Below, piece by piece: positions 8,595-16,382 of a DNA stretch of 64,000 nt (position 1 is the first letter of the stretch; each line of letters begins with the position of its first letter). The position numbers were made by a program, and so were the translations under genes. The stretch comes from Crenothrix polyspora (GTDB taxonomy: Bacteria; Pseudomonadota; Gammaproteobacteria; Methylococcales; Methylomonadaceae): NCBI RefSeq assembly GCF_900163755.1, contig NZ_FUKI01000002.1:1-64000 (forward strand). The letters are read 5' to 3'. The notes under the pieces are model-generated. The model saw only the letters and a program-made list of their open reading frames with translations. It was not told where the DNA came from and searched no databases.

Positions 8595-9805
8595 CCAAAC
8601 GCATCGTGCAACTCATGGTGGTGCTGATTATTATCGGCAGCACGTTTGCTGTCTCCCAGTATTGGCTAACTCACAAACCGCATGCGGATCGTGTTGCCGT
8701 CAAGCCGTCTGCACCTTTAGTAGAGATTATTAAACCCAGCCCTATCGATCACCAAACCACAGTGTATGCAATGGGTTCGGTAATGCCATCGCAAAGTGTC
8801 AATTTAACCCCGCGTATTAGTGGTCTGGTGACACACATCAGCCCGCATTTTATTGAAGGTGGCCTGTTAAAAAAAGGCGAGGCGCTGGTTGAGTTAGACC
8901 CGACCGATTACCGCTTAGCCATTAAACAAAGCGAAAATGATCTGGCCAAGGCGCAATTTAATTTAAAGCTGGAAATGGGGCAGCAAGCCATTGCACGGCG
9001 TGAGTTTCAGCTACTGGGCGCGGAATTAACCGAGAAAGAACGTGAGCTGGTGTTACGGCAACCACATTTAAAAGCCGCGCAAGCTGCATTGGCAGCAGCC
9101 GAAGCCAGCTTGCAACAAGCTCAGCTTAATTTGTCCCGTACTAAGCCGATTGCGCCGTTTAATGCCATTATTACCCAGCGTAACGCCAATTTGGGCGCGT
9201 GGATGTCGGCGTTCTCTACTGGTACACCGTTAGCACGCTTGGTGGGTACGGATGCGTTCTGGATTAATACCTCGTTACCGGTGGATAAGCTGAGCTGGAT
9301 TGCTATTCCAGACATTAATAGCCAGCACGGTGCAGCGGTAAAGATCAGCAATGAAGCCAGCTGGGGTAAAGGCGTAACCCGAACCGGTAAGGTCAAACGC
9401 TTGCAAGCTGAGCTGGAGCCTGAAGGCCGGATGGCTAAATTGATTGTTGAGGTGGATGATCCGCTCAACCAAAAGGCTGCGAATAAAGGCTTGCCTTCGT
9501 TAATGCTGGGTGCGTATGTGCGGGTTGAAATTGCCGGTAAGCTGTTGACCGATGTTATCAAACTACCGGAAACGCTGTTACACGAGGGTGAATCACTCTG
9601 GCTAATGACCGATAAGCACACCTTGGACATACATAAAGTGGCTTATATATGGCGCGAGCAAGGCTATGTGTATCTGGACAGCCAGCAAGTGCCGGTAGAC
9701 GCGAGTGTTATCAGCAGCGATGTTGCTGTGCCGGTGCAAGGTATGGTGCTGCGCTTGGCTGCGAGCAATGATAAGTCGGTGGATAATACCATCGCTACAC
9801 CTTGA
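8591..9805 (+). CDS. RND efflux periplasmic adaptor (membrane fusion protein)
   Basis: 404 residues with an N-terminal membrane anchor (residues 6-26). A split lipoyl/barrel-sandwich domain surrounds a coiled-coil hairpin (roughly residues 110-185, rich in alanine, glutamine and leucine), followed by beta-barrel and membrane-proximal domains. This is the HlyD/AcrA layout. It links the RND permease to the outer-membrane channel. It overlaps the upstream channel gene by 4 bp and is separated from the permease by a repeat-bearing gap. The transported substrate is not evident. Confidence 0.9.
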   Translation: MTKRIVQLMVVLIIIGSTFAVSQYWLTHKPHADRVAVKPSAPLVEIIKPSPIDHQTTVYAMGSVMPSQSVNLTPRISGLVTHISPHFIEGGLLKKGEALVELDPTDYRLAIKQSENDLAKAQFNLKLEMGQQAIARREFQLLGAELTEKERELVLRQPHLKAAQAALAAAEASLQQAQLNLSRTKPIAPFNAIITQRNANLGAWMSAFSTGTPLARLVGTDAFWINTSLPVDKLSWIAIPDINSQHGAAVKISNEASWGKGVTRTGKVKRLQAELEPEGRMAKLIVEVDDPLNQKAANKGLPSLMLGAYVRVEIAGKLLTDVIKLPETLLHEGESLWLMTDKHTLDIHKVAYIWREQGYVYLDSQQVPVDASVISSDVAVPVQGMVLRLAASNDKSVDNTIATP

Positions 9806-9893
9806 TGATTCTGTCGATTGTTCACGGAAGGCACAAACCATAGGAATCCTAAAACCTTTTTCCGTGCTTTCTGTGTTTTCCGTGGACAATAAA

Positions 9894-9999
9894 TAAGGAA
9901 CGCGCACGAAATAACTTGAGCAAGTTCATGCTTCGACAGGCTCAGCACGAACGGTGGTGGCGTTTAAGTTGTTCAAGTTATTTCATGCACGTTCCTAAG
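9894..9999 (+). mobile_element. 105-bp palindromic repeat R2, copy 1
   Basis: Both ends are near-identical inverted repeats of about 30 bp (GGAACG-GCA-GAAATAACTTGA). The centre holds one copy of TTCGACAGGCTCAGCACGAA. An inverted second copy lies at 55874-55980. It sits between the adaptor and permease genes of the efflux operon. The neighbouring stretch 9830-9890 is non-coding. Confidence 0.85.
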
Positions 10000-10072
10000 C
10001 ATTAAATTCACCCCTGTCCACGCGCCACTCACCCATGTTCATCATTATGTACCGCAGGCTAACGACTTAACC

Positions 10073-13000
10073 ATGCACAATACCGATTCTACAGAAACCG
10101 GCGCAATTAGCTGGATGGCCAGGCATGGCGTAGCAGCCAATGTCTTAATGTTGATTTGCTTGCTGGGCGGCCTGCTGTCCATGCTGCATATTAAGCAAGA
10201 AGTCTTCCCCGATTTTCAGCTGGACACCATTAGTATCAGTGTATTGTACCCTGGCGCTAGCCCTGAAGAAATCGAAAGCGGCATTCTGTTAGCCATTGAA
10301 GATGCTATCAGTGGTCTGGAGGGCATAGACGAAGTGCGCTCTACCGCCAAAGAAGGCTTAGGCACAATTTTAGTGGATGTGATGAGCAATGCTGACATCC
10401 AGAAACTGGCCGAAGATATGCGCCAAGAAGTCAGTCGCATCAGCTCTTTACCTGAGGATGCCGAAGAGCCGAAAATCAAAGTCATGACCCGCAAACGCCA
10501 GGTGTTATCACTGGTATTGTATGGCAATGCCAAAGAACTGCTGCTGCACACGCTGGCCGAGCAATTTCGCGATCAATTGTTACAAGATCCTGGTATTACC
10601 CAGGTAGAGCTGGAAGGCATTAGGCCGCTGGAAATCAGCATTGAAGTCTCGCAGGATAATCTGCGCCGTTACCGGTTATCGTTGGCCGATATTGCTTTGC
10701 GTATTCAAAATGCCAGTATCGATTTGCCCGCCGGTAGTATCAAGACTGATAGCGGCGAAATTTTAATCCGCATGAAAGAGCGCAAGGATGTCGGTGCAGA
10801 ATTTGCCCGTATCCCTTTGGTGAGTAGCGCCAGCGGTAGCGAAGTTCTGTTAGGCGATATTGCTACCATTAACGACGGGTACAAGGATACTGACCACTCG
10901 GCGAGTTATAACGGCCAACCGGCAGTCATGGTACAAGTGTATAGCGTGGGTGAGCAAACGCCGATACAGGTATCGGCAGCGGTTAAAAAACAACTGGCTC
11001 CGTTTAAACAAACATTGCCTGGCGGCATCAATGCGGCTATCCGTATTGATGAGTCTGACACCTATACGCAACGCATTGATTTGTTGGTTAATGACGGCAT
11101 ACAAGGTTTGGTGCTGGTTTTTATTGCGCTGGCGATATTTTTAGAGTTACGTTTGGCCTTTTGGGCAATGATGGGCGTGCCTATTGCATTTTTGGGCGCA
11201 TTTTTATTGTTGCCGTTTTTTAATGTGTCTTTAAACATGGTGTCGTTGTTCGCGTTTCTCATTGCGTCTGGCATAGCGGTAGATGATGCTATCGTCATTG
11301 GTGAAAGCGTCTACCATTACCGACAATTGGGTTACTCTGGCATGGAAGCGGCTGTTAAAGCGGCACGCAAAATGGCGGTACCCGTAACATTTGGTATTTT
11401 GATCAACAGTGTCGCGCTGGTGCCGCTGTTATTTATGCCGGGCGAAATAGGCAAAATATACTATATGTTGCCGGTCGTGGTTATTAGCGTATTCGCCATG
11501 TCGCTAGTGGAATGCCTGTTTATTTTGCCTAACCATTTAGGCCATCTGAAAACCAAAAGCGAAGCCCAGCAAGGTGGCTTGTATAAATTGCAGCAGCGGT
11601 TTAGTAGTGCATTTTTGTCTTGGGTGCATCGGCGTTATGGTGGGTTGTTAGACTGGCTGTTGCCGTGTCGTTACTTGGTTATCGTGGCGTGTTTGGCGTT
11701 ATTGGCGGTGACATTGGCGTATGTGGCCAGCGGTCGTATGGGCTTCTCCTTATTTCCTAAGACGGAATCAGATTATGCCAGAGTGAGTCTTACCATGCCT
11801 TACGGTACGCCACAGGAGAAAACCCAGGTGATTACTCAGAAGATTGTGGCGGATGCCTGGACAGCCGCCAAGCATTTTAAAGGCGGCGAAGGCTTAATAA
11901 AAGGTGTGTTTGCTGAAATTGGTAAAACCGACAGCAATAAGGCGGAAGTCAGGGTTTATCTAGCGCCACCTGAGGTGCGTGCCCGCATTGCCAGTACCGA
12001 ACAATTTAATGAACAATGGCGTAAGCGGGTTGGTGAAATCGTCAGTCTTAAATCCATACGTTTTGAGTCGGATGCAGGCGGGCCGGGTGGCGGTTCTGCT
12101 ATTACTATTGAATTAAACCATATCGATATGCAGATGCTGGAACAAGCCAGCAAAGAATTGGCCAGCGTGTTGAAAAGTTACACGCTCGTAAAAGACGTAG
12201 ACGATGGTTTTAGCCCAGGTAAAGAGCAATTTGATTTTACCCTGTTGCCGGAAGGCAAAAGTTTGGGCTTGACCGCTAAAAATGTGGCCAGACAAGTGCG
12301 TAATGCGTTTTTTGGTGCGGAAGTGCTGCGCCAGCAACGCGGCCGCAATGAAATTAAGGTGATGGTCAGATTGCCTGAGCAAGAGCGAGTATCGGAAGCC
12401 AATATAGACGATTTAATGATTTGGACAAATTCAGGACAACCGGCAGTGGCATCGGCAAATACGCCCACTAAGGAAGTGCCGTTACGTACTCTGGTAAGTA
12501 CCCAGCGTGGCCATGCTTATACGGAAATCAACCGCCATAACGGCAGGCGTAATGTGGAAGTGACCGCCAATGTTAGCCCTAAATACAAAACCAATGAAGT
12601 GTTAACGGATTTGAAAATTAACGGGCTTCCAGCGCTCATGGCTAAATACCCTGGCCTTCAGTACAGCTTTGAAGGCCAGCAGGCGCAAACCGAGGAAAGC
12701 TTAGGCAGCTTGAAAATAAGTTTTTTGTTGTCGATATTGGCGGTTTACGTTTTGCTGGCCATCCCGTTCCAAAGCTATTTGTTGCCGTTGATTGTCATCG
12801 CCAGCATTCCGTTTGGCATTATAGGCGCTATTTTTGGCCATATTGTCATGGATTACAGTTTAAGTATTGTCAGCTTACTGGGGATTATTGCCTTATCTGG
12901 CGTGGCGGTTAACGATGCTTTGGTTTTGGTAGACCATGCTGTGTATTTGAAATCAACTACGGTCGGTACACCGGCAGAAATTATTAAAGCCGCTGCTACA

Positions 13001-13231
13001 CAACGTTTTCGGCCTATTTTATTGACCACACTGACTTCATTTTTCGGATTAATGCCTATTATTCTGGAAACTTCCCGTCAGGCTCGCGTTTTGATCCCTA
13101 TGGCCATTTCAATGGGTTTTGGCATTGTATTCTCAACCTTAATTACTTTGGTTTTAATACCGTGCTTGTATATGGTGATAATAGATGTGCGGCGTTGGTT
13201 GGGAGTTAAGCAAGTGGACGAGCCATTGTAA
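10073..13231 (+). CDS. RND efflux permease (HAE1/AcrB-like)
   Basis: 1052 residues, the usual RND length. An N-terminal transmembrane helix is followed by periplasmic loop 1 (GASPEEIESGILLAIEDAISGLEGI), a bundle of helices containing GIAVDDAIVIGE (the proton-relay aspartates of TM4), loop 2, and a second bundle with SGVAVNDALVLVDH. It exports substrates using the proton gradient, together with the two upstream partners. It begins about 270 bp after the adaptor gene; that gap carries repeat R2. The start ATG has no strong ribosome binding site. Confidence 0.93.
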   Translation: MHNTDSTETGAISWMARHGVAANVLMLICLLGGLLSMLHIKQEVFPDFQLDTISISVLYPGASPEEIESGILLAIEDAISGLEGIDEVRSTAKEGLGTILVDVMSNADIQKLAEDMRQEVSRISSLPEDAEEPKIKVMTRKRQVLSLVLYGNAKELLLHTLAEQFRDQLLQDPGITQVELEGIRPLEISIEVSQDNLRRYRLSLADIALRIQNASIDLPAGSIKTDSGEILIRMKERKDVGAEFARIPLVSSASGSEVLLGDIATINDGYKDTDHSASYNGQPAVMVQVYSVGEQTPIQVSAAVKKQLAPFKQTLPGGINAAIRIDESDTYTQRIDLLVNDGIQGLVLVFIALAIFLELRLAFWAMMGVPIAFLGAFLLLPFFNVSLNMVSLFAFLIASGIAVDDAIVIGESVYHYRQLGYSGMEAAVKAARKMAVPVTFGILINSVALVPLLFMPGEIGKIYYMLPVVVISVFAMSLVECLFILPNHLGHLKTKSEAQQGGLYKLQQRFSSAFLSWVHRRYGGLLDWLLPCRYLVIVACLALLAVTLAYVASGRMGFSLFPKTESDYARVSLTMPYGTPQEKTQVITQKIVADAWTAAKHFKGGEGLIKGVFAEIGKTDSNKAEVRVYLAPPEVRARIASTEQFNEQWRKRVGEIVSLKSIRFESDAGGPGGGSAITIELNHIDMQMLEQASKELASVLKSYTLVKDVDDGFSPGKEQFDFTLLPEGKSLGLTAKNVARQVRNAFFGAEVLRQQRGRNEIKVMVRLPEQERVSEANIDDLMIWTNSGQPAVASANTPTKEVPLRTLVSTQRGHAYTEINRHNGRRNVEVTANVSPKYKTNEVLTDLKINGLPALMAKYPGLQYSFEGQQAQTEESLGSLKISFLLSILAVYVLLAIPFQSYLLPLIVIASIPFGIIGAIFGHIVMDYSLSIVSLLGIIALSGVAVNDALVLVDHAVYLKSTTVGTPAEIIKAAATQRFRPILLTTLTSFFGLMPIILETSRQARVLIPMAISMGFGIVFSTLITLVLIPCLYMVIIDVRRWLGVKQVDEPL

Positions 13232-13274
13232 AAATAGGCTACATCGATAAACCTATCAGGTTTTAAAAACCTTA

Positions 13275-13403
13275 TACAGCGTTTTCAACTTAGGACAATT
13301 ACAGCCACCGTTCGTGCTGAGCTTGTCGAAGCATTAACGGCACACTTCGACAAGCTCAGTGCGAACGGTTACGCTGTAACTATTGAACTGTGAAAACGCT
13401 GTA
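13275..13403 (+). mobile_element. 129-bp MITE-like repeat R1, copy C
   Basis: Complete copy with inverted ends TACAGCGTTTTCA/TGAAAACGCTGTA and two opposed TTCGACAAGCTCAG cores. It is nearly identical to the reverse complement of 3707-3835. It lies between the convergent RND permease and DUF5765-like genes and could also act as a bidirectional terminator hairpin. Confidence 0.88.
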
Positions 13404-13427
13404 GGTTTAGGTTCGCGTCATGTCGCT

Positions 13428-14153
13428 TTATTGAACCGATAAATCACGTTGCGCCGTGTAGTTTTCTGCCATAAAAAACTTTTTAAAATAAGGCATAAAG
13501 CTAGCGGTAATCGGTATGGAATAAAAGCAATACATGGCGGCGGCTTCACCTGTACTCACGCCAAAAATCCACTGCGGCATAAATAAGGTCATCATGGCCA
13601 TAACAAAATGGTAACTGCCGATGCGCCAGTTGTTTTTCCAGACAAAGCCGCTGACTGCCAAGCCAAATAAAGAACCCCAGGTTACCAACAAACCAAATGC
13701 GCTCGATATGGCATAACCAATATGGTATTTGCCCATAAACAAGCACGACACCATGCGGCCAATAAAGTTGGGTTCAACATCTAAAAGCTGCCAGGTGTTA
13801 GGTAAAAACGAAAACACGATAAATGACCCACTGAGCGCAACGCCCACTTTAAAGGCTTTTAGCAAGGCGGTTTTGTCGGTGGAATAAGTCGCCAGGGCGG
13901 GCATAATCGCCAGGGCCTGCAAGCTGATGTGGTAGGTGGATAGTTCACTTAAGAAATAATTTGTTCCAAAACCACACTGGTCGGCCACCGGATAGGCAAA
14001 ATACTGGATAAATTCCATTAACGAAAAATGGAAAATAGCATACGCTCTGGCGAAGCGTACCCAAAAAGTTTCTGTCGTATCGGCAAACGTAATAGCAGAA
14101 GCCACCAGGCCAGTCAGTCCTAGACCCAGCGACATAGTTGCACTAAAACACAT
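13428..14153 (-). CDS. Multi-pass membrane protein starting MCFSA (DUF5765-like)
   Basis: 241 residues with about seven hydrophobic segments. It begins MCFSATMSLGLG, which resembles the DUF5765 family of membrane proteins. No catalytic motif is apparent, and the function is unknown. The frame extends 12 bp upstream to a TTG, but the ATG at 14151-14153 is preceded by GGGA at a normal distance and gives the family-like N-terminus. Probably monocistronic. Confidence 0.7.
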   Translation of the reverse strand: MCFSATMSLGLGLTGLVASAITFADTTETFWVRFARAYAIFHFSLMEFIQYFAYPVADQCGFGTNYFLSELSTYHISLQALAIMPALATYSTDKTALLKAFKVGVALSGSFIVFSFLPNTWQLLDVEPNFIGRMVSCLFMGKYHIGYAISSAFGLLVTWGSLFGLAVSGFVWKNNWRIGSYHFVMAMMTLFMPQWIFGVSTGEAAAMYCFYSIPITASFMPYFKKFFMAENYTAQRDLSVQ

Positions 14154-14293
14154 AAATTTTCCCAAAAATCGACTAGTATAATAAAAATGGCTGTGAATAC
14201 AATCGCTATTGTATTGGGTTCAATGTGACAATACTGATGGGTTTAGATTAATTTGCTGTTGAAGTTTAGTTGCTCGATTGTTGGGTATGGATT

Positions 14294-15004
14294 TTAATGT
14301 TGCGATGTTAGCGCAAAGTCTCCTGCATCTTGATGAGCTTGATCTTGTGTTACAGTAAACAGAATTGATTTATCCATGTAACCACTGGCGCTGAACTCTA
14401 ATGCGTGTTGTCCTTTTTCAATGTCAGTAAAAGTAAATTTTCCTTCCGCATCTGTTGTTTGTCGATGAGCGGTACCACCATGAGGATCGCATAAGCCGGA
14501 GCCATCGCAGTAACGTAACATGAGTGCTGCGGATGCCAGTGGTTGTTGCGTTAGCGCATCGACAAGCCGGCCACTGAATTTACGAATGGTAGGAATATGT
14601 TCAGCCTTAAGTATATAGGAGTCATTGCCACCGCCTGTAAAAGCTAAGTCGTTCGTATGGGTAATCGCCAAAATGACAATACCTTTTAGTGGCAGTCTGA
14701 GTCTCGATGCGTCGTCAATTATTTTTTTGCACTGGCTATCGAATATACCTATGCGCGGCCCAGTAATCTGGTTTTGCTTACCAGTTGCCACAAAAAACTC
14801 GATAAGACCTTCCGGTTGTATAGAAAATTTGAAAAAATCTATATCTGGATTTTGGCTTGAATCCAGTTTGTCAGTTACTGAGAAGGGGAGTTTTTGGTTG
14901 GTTAAATCTTTAGCCAAAGCGCAGGTATTATTATTAGCTTTTATGGAATTGCAGTATCCAAACAGGAATAACACTAAAAATAAAGAAAACAACTGTTTTA
15001 ACAT
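14294..15004 (-). CDS. Secreted protein with C-terminal carboxypeptidase-regulatory-like domain
   Basis: 236 residues with a signal peptide (hydrophobic residues 4-19). The middle part (DIDFFKFSIQPEGLIEFFV) resembles a bacterial pre-peptidase C-terminal type beta domain. The last 90 residues (GRLVDALTQQPLASAALM to AEGKFTFTDIEKGQHALEFSASGYM) match the beta-sandwich CarboxypepD_reg/Cna-B type. It is likely a periplasmic or surface carbohydrate- or protein-binding module. No enzyme domain is seen. Function unknown. Confidence 0.65.
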   Translation of the reverse strand: MLKQLFSLFLVLFLFGYCNSIKANNNTCALAKDLTNQKLPFSVTDKLDSSQNPDIDFFKFSIQPEGLIEFFVATGKQNQITGPRIGIFDSQCKKIIDDASRLRLPLKGIVILAITHTNDLAFTGGGNDSYILKAEHIPTIRKFSGRLVDALTQQPLASAALMLRYCDGSGLCDPHGGTAHRQTTDAEGKFTFTDIEKGQHALEFSASGYMDKSILFTVTQDQAHQDAGDFALTSQH

Positions 15005-15357
15005 AACGGAGTCCTGATTTTTTGTAGAGCGGCGATTTATGCAAAATAAATCGCTGGCTGTAATATTACAATGTGACTTTAAAAATTAAGACAATCAGCT
15101 AGGCTATAAACGGTGCGTTTAATTTACGTTGTTGATTGTCTTTAAAATTCTAATCTATGGGTTCATTGTGTCACAATTAGCAAACATCATAAAATTAAAT
15201 ACGTCGTACAGTCTCTATTTTTTGTTAGGTTTGGCGTGTGCATAATGTATTAAAATTGTGGAAATTTATTACCAATTGTTTTTAATAGTAAAATTTTATA
15301 TATGTGTTTTATTATGACGTGACAGTCAATTTTTCATTACATTTTTTTAAAAATTAA
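15005..15357. other. AT-rich intergenic region before the tRNA cluster
   Basis: No gene found. Inverted arms AAGACAATCA (15088-15097) and TGATTGTCTT (15133-15142) could pair around a 35-nt loop. The promoter of the secreted-protein gene on the minus strand should lie just after 15005. Confidence 0.4.
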
Positions 15358-15387
15358 TTGACTAGAACGGCTGTAGTGCTATATCAT
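15358..15387 (+). promoter_or_regulatory. Probable sigma-70 promoter of the tRNA cluster
   Basis: TTGACT at 15358-15363 and TATCAT at 15382-15387 are separated by 18 bp, about 57 bp before the first tRNA. Confidence 0.55.
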
Positions 15388-15444
15388 GTGCAGCTATTCA
15401 AGAGCAACTTGAATTAGATTGTCAAGTTAGTAGCAGATGATAAT

Positions 15445-15521
15445 CGGGGTGTAGCGCAGTTTGGTAGCGCGCCTGCTTTGGGAGCAGGATGTCGGGGGTT
15501 CGAATCCCTCCACCCCGACCA
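15445..15521 (+). tRNA. tRNA-Pro (anticodon TGG)
   Basis: 77-nt cloverleaf with acceptor stem CGGGGTG/CACCCCG, anticodon stem CCTGC/GCAGG around TTTGGGA, T-arm GGTTCGAAT and an encoded CCA end. First of three clustered tRNA genes. Confidence 0.97.
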
Positions 15522-15527
15522 CATTTT

Positions 15528-15604
15528 GCGCTTGTAGCTCAACCGGATAGAGCACCAGCCTTCTAAGCTGGGGGTCGCAGGTTCGAGTCCTGCCAAGCGC
15601 GCCA
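15528..15604 (+). tRNA. tRNA-Arg (anticodon TCT)
   Basis: 77-nt cloverleaf with acceptor stem GCGCTTG/CAAGCGC, anticodon stem CCAGC/GCTGG around CTTCTAA, and an encoded CCA end. It begins 6 bp after tRNA-Pro, so the two share a transcript. Confidence 0.97.
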
Positions 15605-15625
15605 TTTCTTGAAATAGCGTTTTAT

Positions 15626-15702
15626 GGTGAGCGTAGCTCAGTTGGTAGAGTCCAGGATTGTGATTCCTGTTGTCGCGGGTTCGAGCCCCGTCGTTCACCC
15701 CA
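15626..15702 (+). tRNA. tRNA-His (anticodon GTG)
   Basis: Cloverleaf with the extra 5' G characteristic of tRNA-His (G at 15626 opposite the discriminator C), acceptor GTGAGCG/CGTTCAC, anticodon stem CAGGA/TCCTG around TTGTGAT, and an encoded CCA end. Confidence 0.97.
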
Positions 15703-15796
15703 TCAAATACAGCTGTTAAAACCACATCAACGGCTTTTTATTGTTTGCCTGTTTTACAAATTCCCCCGTTACACTGTAGTGGCTATTTTTCCGTTG

Positions 15797-16298
15797 TTAA
15801 AAAAACGCTTTTAGCACCAGAGACAGAATACCAGCCAACATTAAGCCCATCATCCATTTTAGAACGGCTAGATCTGTGTAAATTGGAGACAATTTGTTAT
15901 CGAATTTATTATCCAAGTATTCTTTGGTGACTAACGTGTCCTGCGCTTCCGCAATCACACGAACCGACATTCCGCACCCCTAAATAAAAATTCAGCATTT
16001 AAGCAAAATATTGATATTTAATGAATTTTAGTATTTTAGACTTTCGAGTTAAAACAAGAAAAATTCATCTCTCGTTTGTTTTTTGTTAAATATAAGCTGA
16101 TATAAATGACTTTGAAAATACGCCAAAAATTCGACAAGCTTATAACATACTGAAATTATTAAATTAAATTTAATCATAAAATTATGAATAGGGGTGCGGA
16201 ATGTCGGCACGAATAACGGCTTCAGCCTGTTCTTGCTGAAATCCGGCGGCTTTTAGTTTATCAACAAGTTGCAGCGTATCAAAAGTTACAGTAGCCAT
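15797..16298 (-). pseudogene. DUF1640 coiled-coil protein interrupted by a MITE
   Basis: The first 30 codons (ATG at 16296-16298; MATVTFDTLQLVDKLKAAGF...) and the last 53 codons (VIAEAQDTLVTKEYLDNKF..., ending in a C-terminal membrane helix LMLAGILSLVLKAFF and stop at 15797-15799) are separated by a 244-bp insertion. Removing the insertion and one copy of the 6-bp duplication restores one continuous 83-residue frame. The restored protein resembles short DUF1640 (CCDC90-like) membrane-anchored coiled-coil proteins of unknown function. As it stands the 5' part reads into the element and stops after 38 residues. Confidence 0.85.
15964..16207. mobile_element. 244-bp MITE (family R3) with 18-bp terminal inverted repeats
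   Basis: The ends are perfect inverted repeats, CCGACATTCCGCACCCCT and its complement. They are bounded on both sides by CACGAA (15958-15963 and 16208-16213), a 6-bp target duplication. The interior is AT-rich and non-coding, so it is non-autonomous. It interrupts a DUF1640 gene. No second copy was seen in this window. Confidence 0.9.
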
Positions 16299-16382
16299 AA
16301 AGAGTTTTCCTATGCAGATGTCTGCGTGAGTCTAGCACAGTATTAGCTTTGAAATAAGCCGCTAAAGACCACTGTATGTGCA

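Noticed and set aside
9121-9630. Long reverse-strand frame inside the efflux adaptor gene
   Set aside because: It lies wholly inside a well-supported conserved gene and encodes no recognisable protein.
9830-9893. Separate repeat between the efflux adaptor gene and R2
   Set aside because: The TTCCGTG-rich stretch looks repeat-like, but no second copy was found in the window.
15088-15142. Second small RNA before the tRNA cluster
   Set aside because: Ten-bp inverted arms exist but no promoter and no terminator; too weak alone.
15414-15930. Open frames on both strands across the tRNA cluster
   Set aside because: They overlap three well-formed tRNA genes and are chance frames; the N-terminal part of one is translated tRNA sequence.
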